Positions 9,856 through 18,440 of a stretch of DNA of 64,000 bases are shown piece after piece (within the stretch, counting starts at the first letter, position 1; every line of letters starts with the position of its first letter). The position numbers and the translations under genes were made by a program. This DNA is from Melastoma dodecandrum. Lineage: Eukaryota > Streptophyta > Magnoliopsida > Myrtales > Melastomataceae. The notes beneath the pieces are model-generated. The model had not been told where the DNA came from. It saw only the letters and a program-made list of their open reading frames with translations, and ran no database searches. The stretch spans positions 2,046,001-2,110,000 of the forward strand of contig JARUPY010000090.1 of NCBI GenBank assembly GCA_029817715.1. The letters are read 5' to 3'.

Positions 9856-9969
9856 CGCGCAGACTCCGAGGCAGCCGATGCTGCGAAGCGGACCAGGCTA
9901 GCAAGGATCGGCGGCGGCGCCACCGGGCGGCGAGACAATTTTTCACGGCGGAATGTCGAATGGCGAATT

Positions 9970-9996
9970 TTGCCAAGCGACGGGCGGGGGTATAAT
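9970..9996 (+). promoter_or_regulatory. Perfect TATAAT in the pyrB-pyrC spacer
   Basis: A perfect TATAAT lies at 9991-9996 on the plus strand, in an AT-richer patch of an otherwise GC-rich spacer. The best -35 candidate is TTGCCA at 9970-9975, only 15 bases upstream, so the pair is imperfect. If active it would transcribe towards pyrC, running antisense through the reverse-strand gene at 10104-10448. Confidence 0.3.
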
Positions 9997-10055
9997 TACC
10001 TGAAGCGTCGGAGCATGGCGTGACGCGTGACGCATCGTGACGCGTTATTGTCGGT

Positions 10056-10084
10056 CGGCACCGAGACGCGCGGCGGCGTGCTCG
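10056..10084 (+). repeat. 29-bp direct repeat, copy 1
   Basis: These 29 bases are identical to 10633-10661, inside the 5' part of the pyrC homologue (codons about 23-33). Flanking bases on both sides differ. The copy lies just past the stop codon of the reverse-strand gene at 10104-10448, so the two copies bracket that gene and the pyrC start. An exact 29-base match is not expected by chance. Confidence 0.85.
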
Positions 10085-10103
10085 AAGGCAGGCGAGCCGC
10101 AGA

Positions 10104-10448
10104 TCAGATCGGCTTCAGGAGCGCGATCGCATCTTCGGTGAACTCGATGTCGCCGTCCCAGTAACGCTGGATGACGTCGAGGTTCAGCGCGACCCAGGCG
10201 GCGAGCTTGCGCTCGTCCTCCGAGGACAGGCGTGGTCCCGCACGATGCGCAAACGGCGCGATGGAATAGGAGGCCATCTCGTCGGCCTTGACCCTCGGCG
10301 CCGGCGACACCTTCACGCGCGCCGCGTGGCGGGCGTCGTCGCGCTGGGAGATGAAGACGATGAACGACAGCCCGGTGCGGTCTGGTCGCAGATTGGCCAT
10401 GCCGTAGGCCGCCTGGCCCTCGACGAGCTGGTCCAGCGCAGAGGTCAA
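10104..10448 (-). CDS. Conserved hypothetical protein, TTG start
   Basis: A 114-residue soluble protein of unknown function. The start is decided by the ribosome binding site: AAGGAGAG lies 7-8 bases before a TTG at 10448, giving a protein beginning (M)TSALDQLVEG. The frame is open further upstream to 10580 into pyrC territory on the other strand, but that part has no binding site and looks non-coding. The product has a regular domain with LSFIVFISQRDDARH and ends DGDIEFTEDAIALLKPI. It lies between pyrB and pyrC on the opposite strand, bracketed by the 29-bp repeat, so it may be an insertion. Confidence 0.7.
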   Translation of the reverse strand: MTSALDQLVEGQAAYGMANLRPDRTGLSFIVFISQRDDARHAARVKVSPAPRVKADEMASYSIAPFAHRAGPRLSSEDERKLAAWVALNLDVIQRYWDGDIEFTEDAIALLKPI

Positions 10449-10564
10449 GACGAGCTCTCCTTCTGTTTCGCTTTTGCCAGCGTTCCACAAACCGTTGGGT
10501 GGCGCAAACCACGCCATCGCGAAAGCTGGTGTCCGTCCGGCCGGGCGATATAGAGATCGATCCG

Positions 10565-11866
10565 ATGACCTTCTCTGCACACCCCCACGGCAGCCTCGCG
10601 CTCGTCAACGCCCGCCTCGTCGATCCCGTCGCCGGCACCGAGACGCGCGGCGGCGTGCTCGTCGAGCAGGGGTTCATCCGCCAGGTCGGGCCCAACGTCA
10701 CCGCCTCGAGCCTGGAAGTGCGCACCATCGACTGTCGCGGCGACGTCGTCGCGCCGGGCCTCGTCGACATGCACGCCTTCGTCGGCGAGCCCGGCGCCGA
10801 GTATCGCGAGACGATCGCGACGGCGACGAAGGCGGCGGCGGCCGGCGGCGTCACCTCGATCCTCTCGCTGCCCGACACCAACCCGCCCGTCGACGAGGCC
10901 GCGGTCGTCGACTTCCTGATGCGCCGCGCCCGCGACACCGGCCGGGTGCGCATCCTGCCCTGCGCCGCGCTCACCAAGGGCCTGCGCGGCGAGGACATCG
11001 CCGAGATCGGCCTGCTGCTGCAGGCCGGCGCCATCGCCTTCTCCGACGGCTCGCGCTCGATCGCCAACGCCCGCATCCTGCGCCGCGCGATGGTCTACGC
11101 GCGCGACTTCGACGCGCTGGTCATCCATTTCGCCGAGGATCGCGACCTCGCCGCCGACGGCGTGATGAACGAGGGCGGCTTCGCCTCGCGGCTCGGCCTG
11201 CTCGGCATCCCGCACGAGGCCGAGACCATCATCCTCGAGCGCGACATGCGGCTCGTCGCGCTCACCGGCTCGCGCTACCACGCGGCCTGCGTCACCACGG
11301 CGGACTCGCTCAAGATCATCGCCAAGGCCAAGGCCGACGGCCTGCCGGTGACCTGCGCGACGTCGATCAACCATCTCACGTTGAACGAGAACGACATCGG
11401 CGACTACCGCACCTTCCTCAAGCTGAAGCCGCCGCTGCGGCGGGAGGAGGACCGCCTGGCGCTCGTCGAGGCGGTGGCCTCCGGCCTGATCGACGCGATC
11501 GTGTCGGATCACGACCCGCAGGACGTCGAGGTGAAGCGGCTGCCGTTCACGGAGGCGGCGCCCGGCGCCATCGGTCTCGAGACAATGCTGCCGGCAGCCC
11601 TTCGTCTCGTCACGGCGGGGCACCTCGGCCTGCCGGCGCTCATGCGGGCGCTGAGTGCGAGGCCGGCCGAGATCCTGCGCGTGCCGCAAGGCCGGCTCGA
11701 GGCCGGTGCGCCGGCCGACCTCATCCGCTTCGACCCGGAGGAGCCGTTCGTCGTCGACCCCGCCAAGCTCGCCTCGCGCTGCAAGAACACGCCGTTCGAT
11801 CAGGCGCGGCTCGAAGGCAGGGTGAAGCTCACGCTCGTCGCGGGCGAGGTGGTGTTCGAAGCGTGA
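10565..11866 (+). CDS. pyrC: Dihydroorotase-like protein, probably non-catalytic
   Basis: A 433-residue amidohydrolase-fold protein of the class I dihydroorotase group, linked to pyrB. Active enzymes have an HxH metal motif near the N-terminus; here it reads DMHAF, so the second histidine is Phe72. A further metal-ligand histidine, expected in a HxxH[VL]S[TS] context, is Cys242 in RYHAACVTT. Asp of SDG, His of VIHFAED and the SDHDP motif are kept. Loss of two ligands suggests the non-catalytic form (PyrC' or PyrX) that in other bacteria supports assembly of aspartate transcarbamoylase. A separate active dihydroorotase would then be needed elsewhere. The ATG at 10565 is the first with family-like sequence after it. 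Confidence 0.85.
   Translation: MTFSAHPHGSLALVNARLVDPVAGTETRGGVLVEQGFIRQVGPNVTASSLEVRTIDCRGDVVAPGLVDMHAFVGEPGAEYRETIATATKAAAAGGVTSILSLPDTNPPVDEAAVVDFLMRRARDTGRVRILPCAALTKGLRGEDIAEIGLLLQAGAIAFSDGSRSIANARILRRAMVYARDFDALVIHFAEDRDLAADGVMNEGGFASRLGLLGIPHEAETIILERDMRLVALTGSRYHAACVTTADSLKIIAKAKADGLPVTCATSINHLTLNENDIGDYRTFLKLKPPLRREEDRLALVEAVASGLIDAIVSDHDPQDVEVKRLPFTEAAPGAIGLETMLPAALRLVTAGHLGLPALMRALSARPAEILRVPQGRLEAGAPADLIRFDPEEPFVVDPAKLASRCKNTPFDQARLEGRVKLTLVAGEVVFEA
10633..10661 (+). repeat. 29-bp direct repeat, copy 2 (inside pyrC)
   Basis: This is the copy inside the coding sequence of the dihydroorotase homologue and is presumably the source. Copy 1 is at 10056-10084, 577 bases upstream in the same orientation. 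Confidence 0.85.
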
Positions 11867-11878
11867 TCGCGTGACCAA

Positions 11879-11894
11879 GGTCTCTCAAGAGACC
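11879..11894. terminator. Hairpin between convergent pyrC and bcp
   Basis: GGTCTC and GAGACC form a six-base-pair stem around a TCAA loop, in the 35-base gap between two convergent genes. There is no T-tract on either side, so it is at best a weak bidirectional terminator. Confidence 0.3.
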
Positions 11895-11901
11895 ATGCCT
11901 G

Positions 11902-12375
11902 TCACGGGAGCGCCTTCACTGCCGCCAGCACCTCGTCGACGTGGCCCGGCACCTTCACCTTGTGCCAGACCTTGGCGATCTTGCCGGCCTTGTCGATGAG
12001 CACGGTGGTGCGCTCGACGCCCATGTATTTCTTGCCGTACATCGCCTTCTCGACCCAGACGCCGTAGGCGCCGAGCATGGCCTTCTCCTCGTCCGAGGCC
12101 AGCGGGATCGCGAGATCGTGCTTGGCGCGGAATTTCTCGTGGCTCTTCGGCGAGTCCGGGGAGACGCCGAGGATCGCGGCGCCGGCCGCGGCGAAATCCT
12201 TGGCCTTGCCGTTGAAGGCGATCGCCTCCGCCGTGCAGCCCGGCGTGTCGTCCTTCGGGTAGAAGTAGAGGACCAGCGCCTTGCCCTTGAAGCTTTCGAG
12301 CGTGATCGGCGCGCCGTCGTGGCCGGGCAGGGTGAAGGTGGGAGCAGGGGAACCGACAACCAGGCTTGCGGTCAT
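11902..12375 (-). CDS. bcp: Thiol peroxidase of the Bcp/PrxQ type, one-cysteine form
   Basis: A 157-residue peroxiredoxin that reduces hydroperoxides. The peroxidatic cysteine is Cys47 in PKDDTPGCT, with the usual Pro and Thr around it. In Escherichia coli Bcp the resolving cysteine is five residues later; that position is Ile52 here and no other cysteine is present, so recycling must use an external thiol or partner protein. The gene is convergent with pyrC and divergent from the AsmA-like gene. Family assignment is firm; the reductant is inferred. Confidence 0.93.
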   Translation of the reverse strand: MTASLVVGSPAPTFTLPGHDGAPITLESFKGKALVLYFYPKDDTPGCTAEAIAFNGKAKDFAAAGAAILGVSPDSPKSHEKFRAKHDLAIPLASDEEKAMLGAYGVWVEKAMYGKKYMGVERTTVLIDKAGKIAKVWHKVKVPGHVDEVLAAVKALP

Positions 12376-12511
12376 TATCGCCTTCCTTTCGACCTAAAAG
12401 TCGGGACATTCGCGCTGTGACTCGCGTGACGCCCGCCGGCTGATGCCAGTCCCCGCCGTATAGGCGCCGACGACCCGCTTTTCCAGCCGAGCCGCCGAGG
12501 ACCGCAACCGC

Positions 12512-15500
12512 TTGCCCGAGACCCGAGACCCGACGACCGCCGGTCCCGCCGGCGACGTCCCGCCTCCGGAGCCCCGCCGGGGCCGGCGGGGCTTGGGCGC
12601 ACGACGGGTCTCGACCGTCTGCTTCAAGTCGCTCGGCGCGCTCATCATCCTGGTCGCCGTCGGGCTGGGGCTCGTCACGGCGCGTCTGTCCCAGGGCCCG
12701 CTCAAGCTCGACGGGCTCGGCGACAAGATCGCGAGCGCGCTCGATGCCAGGTTCGGTCGCGGCGCGCGCTTCACGCTCGGCGACACGTCGCTCGTGCAAC
12801 GCGGCTTCGGGCCGTCGCTGACGATCGACAAGCTGGCGATCAGCGGCCCGGACGGTGCGCCCGTGCTGTTCGCGCCCAAGGCGGAGGTCGCGGTCGATTC
12901 CTTCGCGCTGCTGTTCGGCAAGGTGGTCCCGAAGCGGCTCGAGGTCTTCGACGTCACGCTCAAGCTGGCGCTCCTGAAGAACGGGCACCTCGCCCTGGTG
13001 GCGGGCGACGGCGCGAAGCCGTTCTTCGAGGTCGGCGGCCGCGATGCCGACGCGCCGTCGAACGCGCCGGCCGAGACGGCGCAGCCGGCGGCCGCGCCCA
13101 GCGCCAGCCGCCGCGCGACGGTGATGCGCGAAGCGGCAGCGGCGCTGCGCCAGTTCATGGACGTGCTCACCGATCCCGGCAGCGCCATCGCCGCCGTGGA
13201 CCGTCTCGGCATCTCGCGCGGCAAGCTCGTCATCGAGGATCAGGTCACCGAGCAGGTGACGACCTACAAGGATCTCGATCTCTCCTTCGATCGGTCTCAC
13301 GGCAAGACCAGTTTCGCGGTCGCGGCCGACGGGCCGAGCGGGCGCTGGAGCGTCGCCGCGCTCGCCGCCGGGCGCCCCGGCGCGTCGCGCAGTTTCAATC
13401 TCGAGGTCAAGCAGCTCTCGATCGACGAGCTGCAGCTCCTGACCGGAAGCCGTTCGCTCGGCGTCGAGACGGACATGCCCGTCGGGCTGACCCTGGATAT
13501 CGCGCTGAAGCCGGACAACGATCTCAGCGAGGCGGTCGGCGGCTTCGCGCTGGGGCCGGGCTTCCTGCGGCCGGACGATCCCGACCAGGAGCCGATGTTC
13601 ATCACGAGCTTCGACGGGAGCTTTCACTGGAACGGCGCGGATCGCATCGTGGCGATCGACGCCCTGCGCTACCTGGAGGGCGGCACGCACTTCAAGCTGG
13701 CGGGCAAGGTCGTGCCGCCGCGCCAGGAGAGCGATCCCTGGACCTTCGGCGTGGCGACGACCGAGCCGGGCCTGCTCGCGCCGGACCGCAAGGGCCAGAA
13801 ACCCGTCCCGATCAAACAGGCCGCGATCGATGGTCGCCTCGACCTCGGCCAGAAGACCTTCGTCCTCGACCGCTTCTTCGTCGATGCCGATCCCGGCAGC
13901 ATCAACTTCGTCGGGACGGTCGACTGGATCGACGGGCCGCGCATCCGCATGGGCGCCCGCCTGATCCCGACGCCGGTCGAGACGGTCGAGCGCGGCTGGC
14001 CGGCGGCCGTGGCGTCGCCCGTTCGCGCCTGGCTCATCAACCGCTTCGAGTCCGGCATGGTGACCGGCGGGACGCTTCAGATCGACTACGACAAGGTGGC
14101 GCTCGCCCGCATGCGCGCCGATCGCGCGCCGCCCGACAGCGCGGTCAAGCTCGATTTCGCCGTGAGCAAGGGCAAGCTGCGCTTTCTCGACGGCGTGCCC
14201 GAGCTCGACGACATCGAGGGCCACGTCCACATCACCGGCCGGACCACGCACTTCTGGCTGAACTCGGGGACGATCGACGCCGACGGCCGCAAGATCGCCG
14301 TGTCCGACGGGCTCTTCCTCGTGCCGAACGCCAACGTCAAGCCGACGCCGGCGACCCTGACCGCGCATCTCGGCGGCAGCGTCGAGGCGGTGACCGACGT
14401 GCTCACGCGCGACGCCCTGAAGCCCTACGCGTCGATCCCGCTCGACCCGACGACGCTGCACGGCGAGGTCGACGGCGAGCTCGGCAAGGCGCTGATGCTC
14501 GGCAAGGGCGGATCGTCCGCTCAGACGCCGCTCTCGGTCGACGCGCACATCTCGCATTTCGTCGCCGATCGCCTCGTCGGGAAGGAGGGCCTCGACAATG
14601 CCGACGTCACGATCAAGGTCGCCGAAGGCGCGCTGAGCGCCAAGGGCCAGGGCCGCATCTTCGGCGCTCCGGCGCAGTTCGAGATCAACCGCGTCGGGGA
14701 CGGGCCGCCGATCGCGCTCATCTCGGCGACGCTCGACGATGCCGCGCGAGCCAAGGTCGGGCTCCAGGCGATCCCCGGCGTGACCGGGCCGATGACCGCG
14801 CATGTCAACGCGAGCCTCGGCGATCCGACGAAGATCAAGGCGCAGGTCAATCTCGATCTCACGCGCACGGCGATCGCCGCCGGCCTCATCGGCCTGACCA
14901 AGCCGGCCGGCCGCCCCGCCAAGATCGAGTTCACGGTGCAGCCCGGCGACAATCGCATGCTGATCGAGCCGATCGCGATCGACGTCGCGACCCTCCAGGG
15001 GCGCGGCGGCATCGAGCTCGACGGCGACAACGCATTCAAGTCGGCGCATTTCTCGTCGCTCAAGATCTCGCCCGGCGACGACATGAAGGTCGACGTCGGC
15101 AAGGCCGACGACGGCTTCAAGCTGACGATCCGTGGCTCGACGATCGACGCGCGTCCGTTCCTCAAGGCGCTGACGACGACGCCGGTGGCCGACAAGGGAC
15201 CTCAGAGAGGGACCAAAAGCGCGCTCGCCAAGAGCGCCAAGGCCGAGGCCAGCGAGGTCGGAAGCCTCGGCGGCTTCGACGTCGATCTGAAGTCGGGCAT
15301 CCTCACCGGCTTCAATCGCGAGGTGATGAGCGGCGTCGACCTCAAGCTGTCGAAGCGCGGGCCGCAGATCAGGCAGTTCGTGGTGCAGGGTCGCTTCGGC
15401 GGCGATTCCGTCTCGGGCTCGATGGATTCCAACCATCGCATCCGCGTCATGAGCCGTGATGCCGGCGCGCTGGTGTCCTTCGTCGACCTCTACAAGCACA

Positions 15501-16081
15501 TGGAGGGCGGCAATCTTTCGGCCGACATGACGATGGACGGCGACACGCTCGACGGCAATCTCGAGATCCACGACTTCGTGCTGCGCGACGAGCCGGCGAT
15601 CCGCAGCCTCGTCGCCCGCTCGACCACGGTGAGCGCGCCGGGCCAGAACGAGGCGGCCGCCAAGCGCATCAACGGCGACGCGGTCGGCTTCAACCGCCTC
15701 AAGGTCAATTTCGAGCGCGACGGCAGCCGCCTCGAATTGTCCGACGCGACGATGTCGGGACCCGAGATCGGGCTCTCGGTCGATGGCTGGCTCGACTATT
15801 CGCACAACAAGGTGGCGATGAACGGCACGTTCGTGCCGGTCTTCGCGCTCAACAACCTCTTCTCGCAGATCCCCGTCATCGGCGCCGTGCTCGGCGGCAA
15901 GTCGAACGAGGGACTGCTGGCGATCACCTTCAAGATCTCGGGCGCCGCGGCGTCGCCGACGCTGACGATCAATCCGCTGTCCGCCGTCACGCCCGGCTTC
16001 CTGCGCAGCATCTTCGGCAACATCGACATGCCCGGGATGCAGCTGCCGGCCGACAACGAAGGCGAGCCTGCGTCGCGTTAA
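12512..16081 (+). CDS. AsmA-like / DUF3971 envelope protein
   Basis: A 1189-residue protein with a basic cytoplasmic N-terminus of about 35 residues, one membrane anchor at about residues 38-60 (a run ending in VTARL), and a very long periplasmic region rich in beta-strand repeats. This is the layout of AsmA/YhdP/TamB-type proteins, thought to form hydrophobic grooves that move phospholipid between the two membranes. The end of the protein (SQIPVIGAVLGG followed by a short tail with ITFKISGAAASPTLTINPLSA) is typical of the AsmA-like C-terminal domain. No ATG is available near the anchor; the TTG at 12512 with a GAGG 11 bases upstream is the best start. It is divergent from bcp. Confidence 0.85.
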   Translation: MPETRDPTTAGPAGDVPPPEPRRGRRGLGARRVSTVCFKSLGALIILVAVGLGLVTARLSQGPLKLDGLGDKIASALDARFGRGARFTLGDTSLVQRGFGPSLTIDKLAISGPDGAPVLFAPKAEVAVDSFALLFGKVVPKRLEVFDVTLKLALLKNGHLALVAGDGAKPFFEVGGRDADAPSNAPAETAQPAAAPSASRRATVMREAAAALRQFMDVLTDPGSAIAAVDRLGISRGKLVIEDQVTEQVTTYKDLDLSFDRSHGKTSFAVAADGPSGRWSVAALAAGRPGASRSFNLEVKQLSIDELQLLTGSRSLGVETDMPVGLTLDIALKPDNDLSEAVGGFALGPGFLRPDDPDQEPMFITSFDGSFHWNGADRIVAIDALRYLEGGTHFKLAGKVVPPRQESDPWTFGVATTEPGLLAPDRKGQKPVPIKQAAIDGRLDLGQKTFVLDRFFVDADPGSINFVGTVDWIDGPRIRMGARLIPTPVETVERGWPAAVASPVRAWLINRFESGMVTGGTLQIDYDKVALARMRADRAPPDSAVKLDFAVSKGKLRFLDGVPELDDIEGHVHITGRTTHFWLNSGTIDADGRKIAVSDGLFLVPNANVKPTPATLTAHLGGSVEAVTDVLTRDALKPYASIPLDPTTLHGEVDGELGKALMLGKGGSSAQTPLSVDAHISHFVADRLVGKEGLDNADVTIKVAEGALSAKGQGRIFGAPAQFEINRVGDGPPIALISATLDDAARAKVGLQAIPGVTGPMTAHVNASLGDPTKIKAQVNLDLTRTAIAAGLIGLTKPAGRPAKIEFTVQPGDNRMLIEPIAIDVATLQGRGGIELDGDNAFKSAHFSSLKISPGDDMKVDVGKADDGFKLTIRGSTIDARPFLKALTTTPVADKGPQRGTKSALAKSAKAEASEVGSLGGFDVDLKSGILTGFNREVMSGVDLKLSKRGPQIRQFVVQGRFGGDSVSGSMDSNHRIRVMSRDAGALVSFVDLYKHMEGGNLSADMTMDGDTLDGNLEIHDFVLRDEPAIRSLVARSTTVSAPGQNEAAAKRINGDAVGFNRLKVNFERDGSRLELSDATMSGPEIGLSVDGWLDYSHNKVAMNGTFVPVFALNNLFSQIPVIGAVLGGKSNEGLLAITFKISGAAASPTLTINPLSAVTPGFLRSIFGNIDMPGMQLPADNEGEPASR

Positions 16082-16112
16082 CGCAAGCGCCAGTTTCACG
16101 CCGATCGCGAAA

Positions 16113-16126
16113 GAATTGCGCAATTC
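16113..16126. promoter_or_regulatory. 14-bp perfect palindrome upstream of the chemoreceptor gene
   Basis: GAATTGCGCAATTC is a perfect palindrome in a locally AT-rich patch, 57 bases before the chemoreceptor ATG. The half-site AATTGCG recurs at about 16129-16135. It looks like a regulator binding site; the regulator is unknown. Confidence 0.4.
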
Positions 16127-16183
16127 AAATTGCGTAACGTCATCCTGTTGTCCCTCGCAGCGGCAGCCTGACGAAAGCACGCG

Positions 16184-17689
16184 ATGAACATCCATGCCTG
16201 GTTGAAGCGACAGGTCGAGGACGCTCGCATCAAGAGCCAGCCGAAGCTTCAGGCGCTCGATCGCTCGCTCGCGATCGCCGAGTTCGCGCCGACCGGCGAG
16301 ATCCTCGATGCCAACCAGAATTTCCTCGACATCGTCGGGTACACGCGCGGCGAGCTGATCGGCCGCCGTCATGAGATGCTGGTGCCGCCGGATGAACAGC
16401 GAAGCGCGCGCTACCGCGAGCTTTGGTCCCGCCTCGCCCACGGTGAACATCAGGTCGCGCACTTCAAGCGGATCGGCAAGGACGGCCGCGTGCTTTACGT
16501 GCAGGCGACATACGAGCCGGTCGTCGGCCGGGACGGCCGCCCGCGACGGATCGTCGAGATCGCCACGGACGTCAGCGCCGAGACCGCGCGCAACATCGAC
16601 TCGACCGGGCAGATCGAGGCGCTTTGGCGGTCGCAGGCCATTCTCGAGATGAGCCTCGACGGCACCATTCTCGACGCCAACGATAACTTCCTGCGCGTCT
16701 TCGGCTACGCCAAGGACGAGGTCGTCGGACAGCACCACAGGCTTCTCGTGAGCGACGAGGGCGGCAAGAGCGACGCCTACCGGCGCTTCTGGGATGCGCT
16801 CGAGCGCGGAGAGTACCAGTCCGGCCAGTTCGCGCGCCGGGACCGCGACGGCCGCGAGGTGTTCATCCAGGCCTCCTACAATCCGATCCGCGACCCCAGC
16901 GGCGTGCCGGTGAAGATCGTCAAGTTCGCCACCGACGTCACGGCGCAGGTCGTCGAGCAGCGGCGCCGCGCGGTCGTGCAATCGTCCTTGAGCCAGGATC
17001 TCTTCGGCATCGCCGATGCGACGAAGGCCGTCGCCACCCAGGCGGCGGGCGCCCGCCAGGCGGCGGTCGACGTGCTGCAGGACGTGCGCGGCGCGACGGC
17101 GCGCACCGAGACGCTGTTGACGTCCGCGTCCGACATCGCCGAGCAGATCTCGCAGGCGAGCGAGCTTGTCGGACGCGCGGTCCAGGAGGCCGAGGCGACC
17201 GTGTCCCTGATGTCCGAGCTCGACCTGCGCGGGAGCCAGATCGGCGAGGTCATCGCGCTCATCCAGGGCATCGCCTCGCAGACCAACCTTCTTGCGCTCA
17301 ACGCGGCGATCGAGGCGGCGCGGGCCGGCGAGGCGGGGCGCGGCTTCGCCGTCGTGGCGCAGGAGGTGAAGTCGCTCGCGACCGCGACGCAGGATGCGAC
17401 CCGCGGCATCGTCGGCCAGGTCGCCTCGGTGCAGGACGCGACCGCCCGCGCTGTGACCGCGATCGGCAGCATCCAATCGACGATGGTCGCTCTGAACGCC
17501 ATGTCGGAGACCATCTCCGCGGCGATGTCCGACCAGGAGAAGGCGGTGCGGGACATGAACGAGCGCATGGAGACGGTCTCGCGATGCGCCGACGAGATCA
17601 CGAACAACATGTCGCGAATCGCGACCTCGACCGAGTACGTGAATACGGCAACCCAGAAGGTCCAGAGCGCCTCCCGATTGCTGGCGTGA
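16184..17689 (+). CDS. Soluble methyl-accepting chemotaxis protein with two PAS domains
   Basis: A 501-residue cytoplasmic signal transducer. Two PAS domains (about residues 28-125 and 148-250) share the same internal phrases ([10 protein letters not shown] and [10 protein letters not shown]), so they are a tandem duplication; such domains often bind haem or flavin, but the ligand is not readable. A methyl-accepting signalling domain follows, with the conserved hairpin tip [20 protein letters not shown] near residue 370 that contacts CheA and CheW. There is no membrane segment and no C-terminal pentapeptide tether for CheB/CheR. The ATG at 16184 opens [10 protein letters not shown]. No other chemotaxis genes are nearby, so it acts with proteins encoded elsewhere. 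Confidence 0.93.
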   Translation: MNIHAWLKRQVEDARIKSQPKLQALDRSLAIAEFAPTGEILDANQNFLDIVGYTRGELIGRRHEMLVPPDEQRSARYRELWSRLAHGEHQVAHFKRIGKDGRVLYVQATYEPVVGRDGRPRRIVEIATDVSAETARNIDSTGQIEALWRSQAILEMSLDGTILDANDNFLRVFGYAKDEVVGQHHRLLVSDEGGKSDAYRRFWDALERGEYQSGQFARRDRDGREVFIQASYNPIRDPSGVPVKIVKFATDVTAQVVEQRRRAVVQSSLSQDLFGIADATKAVATQAAGARQAAVDVLQDVRGATARTETLLTSASDIAEQISQASELVGRAVQEAEATVSLMSELDLRGSQIGEVIALIQGIASQTNLLALNAAIEAARAGEAGRGFAVVAQEVKSLATATQDATRGIVGQVASVQDATARAVTAIGSIQSTMVALNAMSETISAAMSDQEKAVRDMNERMETVSRCADEITNNMSRIATSTEYVNTATQKVQSASRLLA

Positions 17690-17723
17690 GCGAATAGCGA
17701 CGACGGCGATCTTCGGCGCTGGA

Positions 17724-18440
17724 CTAGCGGGTCGCTCCGAAGATTCCTTCGAATGCGGCTCTGAACGCCGTGTCGACCTCCGGCATCGTCACCACGTGCC
17801 CGAGATCGGCGAGGCTGGTGACGCCGAGATGCTTGTCGGCGATGCCGCAGGGCGTGATCCCGGCATAGTGCGAGAGGTCCGGCTCGACGTTGAGCGAGAT
17901 GCCGTGGAAGCTCACCCACTGCCGAAGACGGATGCCGATCGCCGCGATCTTGTCTTCGGCCGGCGCGCCGGCAAAGCTCGGCGCCTTGTCGCGGCGGAGC
18001 ACCCAGACGCCGACGCGATCCTCGCGCCGCTCGCCGCGCACCGCGAAGGCGGCGAGCGTGTCGATGATCCACGCCTCCAGCGCGGCGACGAAGGCGCGGA
18101 TGTCCTGACGGCGACGGCGCAGGTCGAGCATCGCATAGGCCACGCGCTGGCCGGGGCCGTGGTAGGTGATCTGGCCGCCGCGCCCCGTGCGATGCATGGG
18201 AAATCGCGCCTGCGGCAGGTCCTGCGAGCTGGCCGAGGTGCCGGCGGTGTAGAGCGGCGGGTGCTCGACGAGCCAGACCAGTTCCCTGGCCTCGCGGCGG
18301 GCGATCGCAGCCGCCCGCGCCTCCATGCTGGCGACGGCGGTCTCGTAGGCCAGCAAACCGTCCTCGATGCGCCACTCGACACGATCGTCGTCGGCACGCC
18401 GGAACGACGCGACCGGCGCCGCGGAGAGCCGTGCGCTCAT
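17724..18440 (-). CDS. lipB: Octanoyl-[acyl-carrier-protein]:protein N-octanoyltransferase
   Basis: LipB moves octanoate from acyl-carrier protein to lipoyl domains of the 2-oxoacid dehydrogenases and the glycine cleavage system, the first step of lipoate synthesis. The 238-residue product has the signature [12 protein letters not shown], the catalytic Cys198 in GITPCGI and the catalytic Lys203 in DKHLGVTSL. The ATG at 18440 overlaps the TGA of the nitronate monooxygenase gene as ATGA, so the two are translationally coupled. LipA is not in the window. Confidence 0.96.
   Translation of the reverse strand: MSARLSAAPVASFRRADDDRVEWRIEDGLLAYETAVASMEARAAAIARREARELVWLVEHPPLYTAGTSASSQDLPQARFPMHRTGRGGQITYHGPGQRVAYAMLDLRRRRQDIRAFVAALEAWIIDTLAAFAVRGERREDRVGVWVLRRDKAPSFAGAPAEDKIAAIGIRLRQWVSFHGISLNVEPDLSHYAGITPCGIADKHLGVTSLADLGHVVTMPEVDTAFRAAFEGIFGATR

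Noticed and set aside
11885..17476. An open frame of over 1800 codons on the minus strand opposite the AsmA-like gene
   Set aside because: It is the reverse-frame shadow of the AsmA-like, bcp and chemoreceptor genes, with His/Arg/Asp-rich, motif-free translation.
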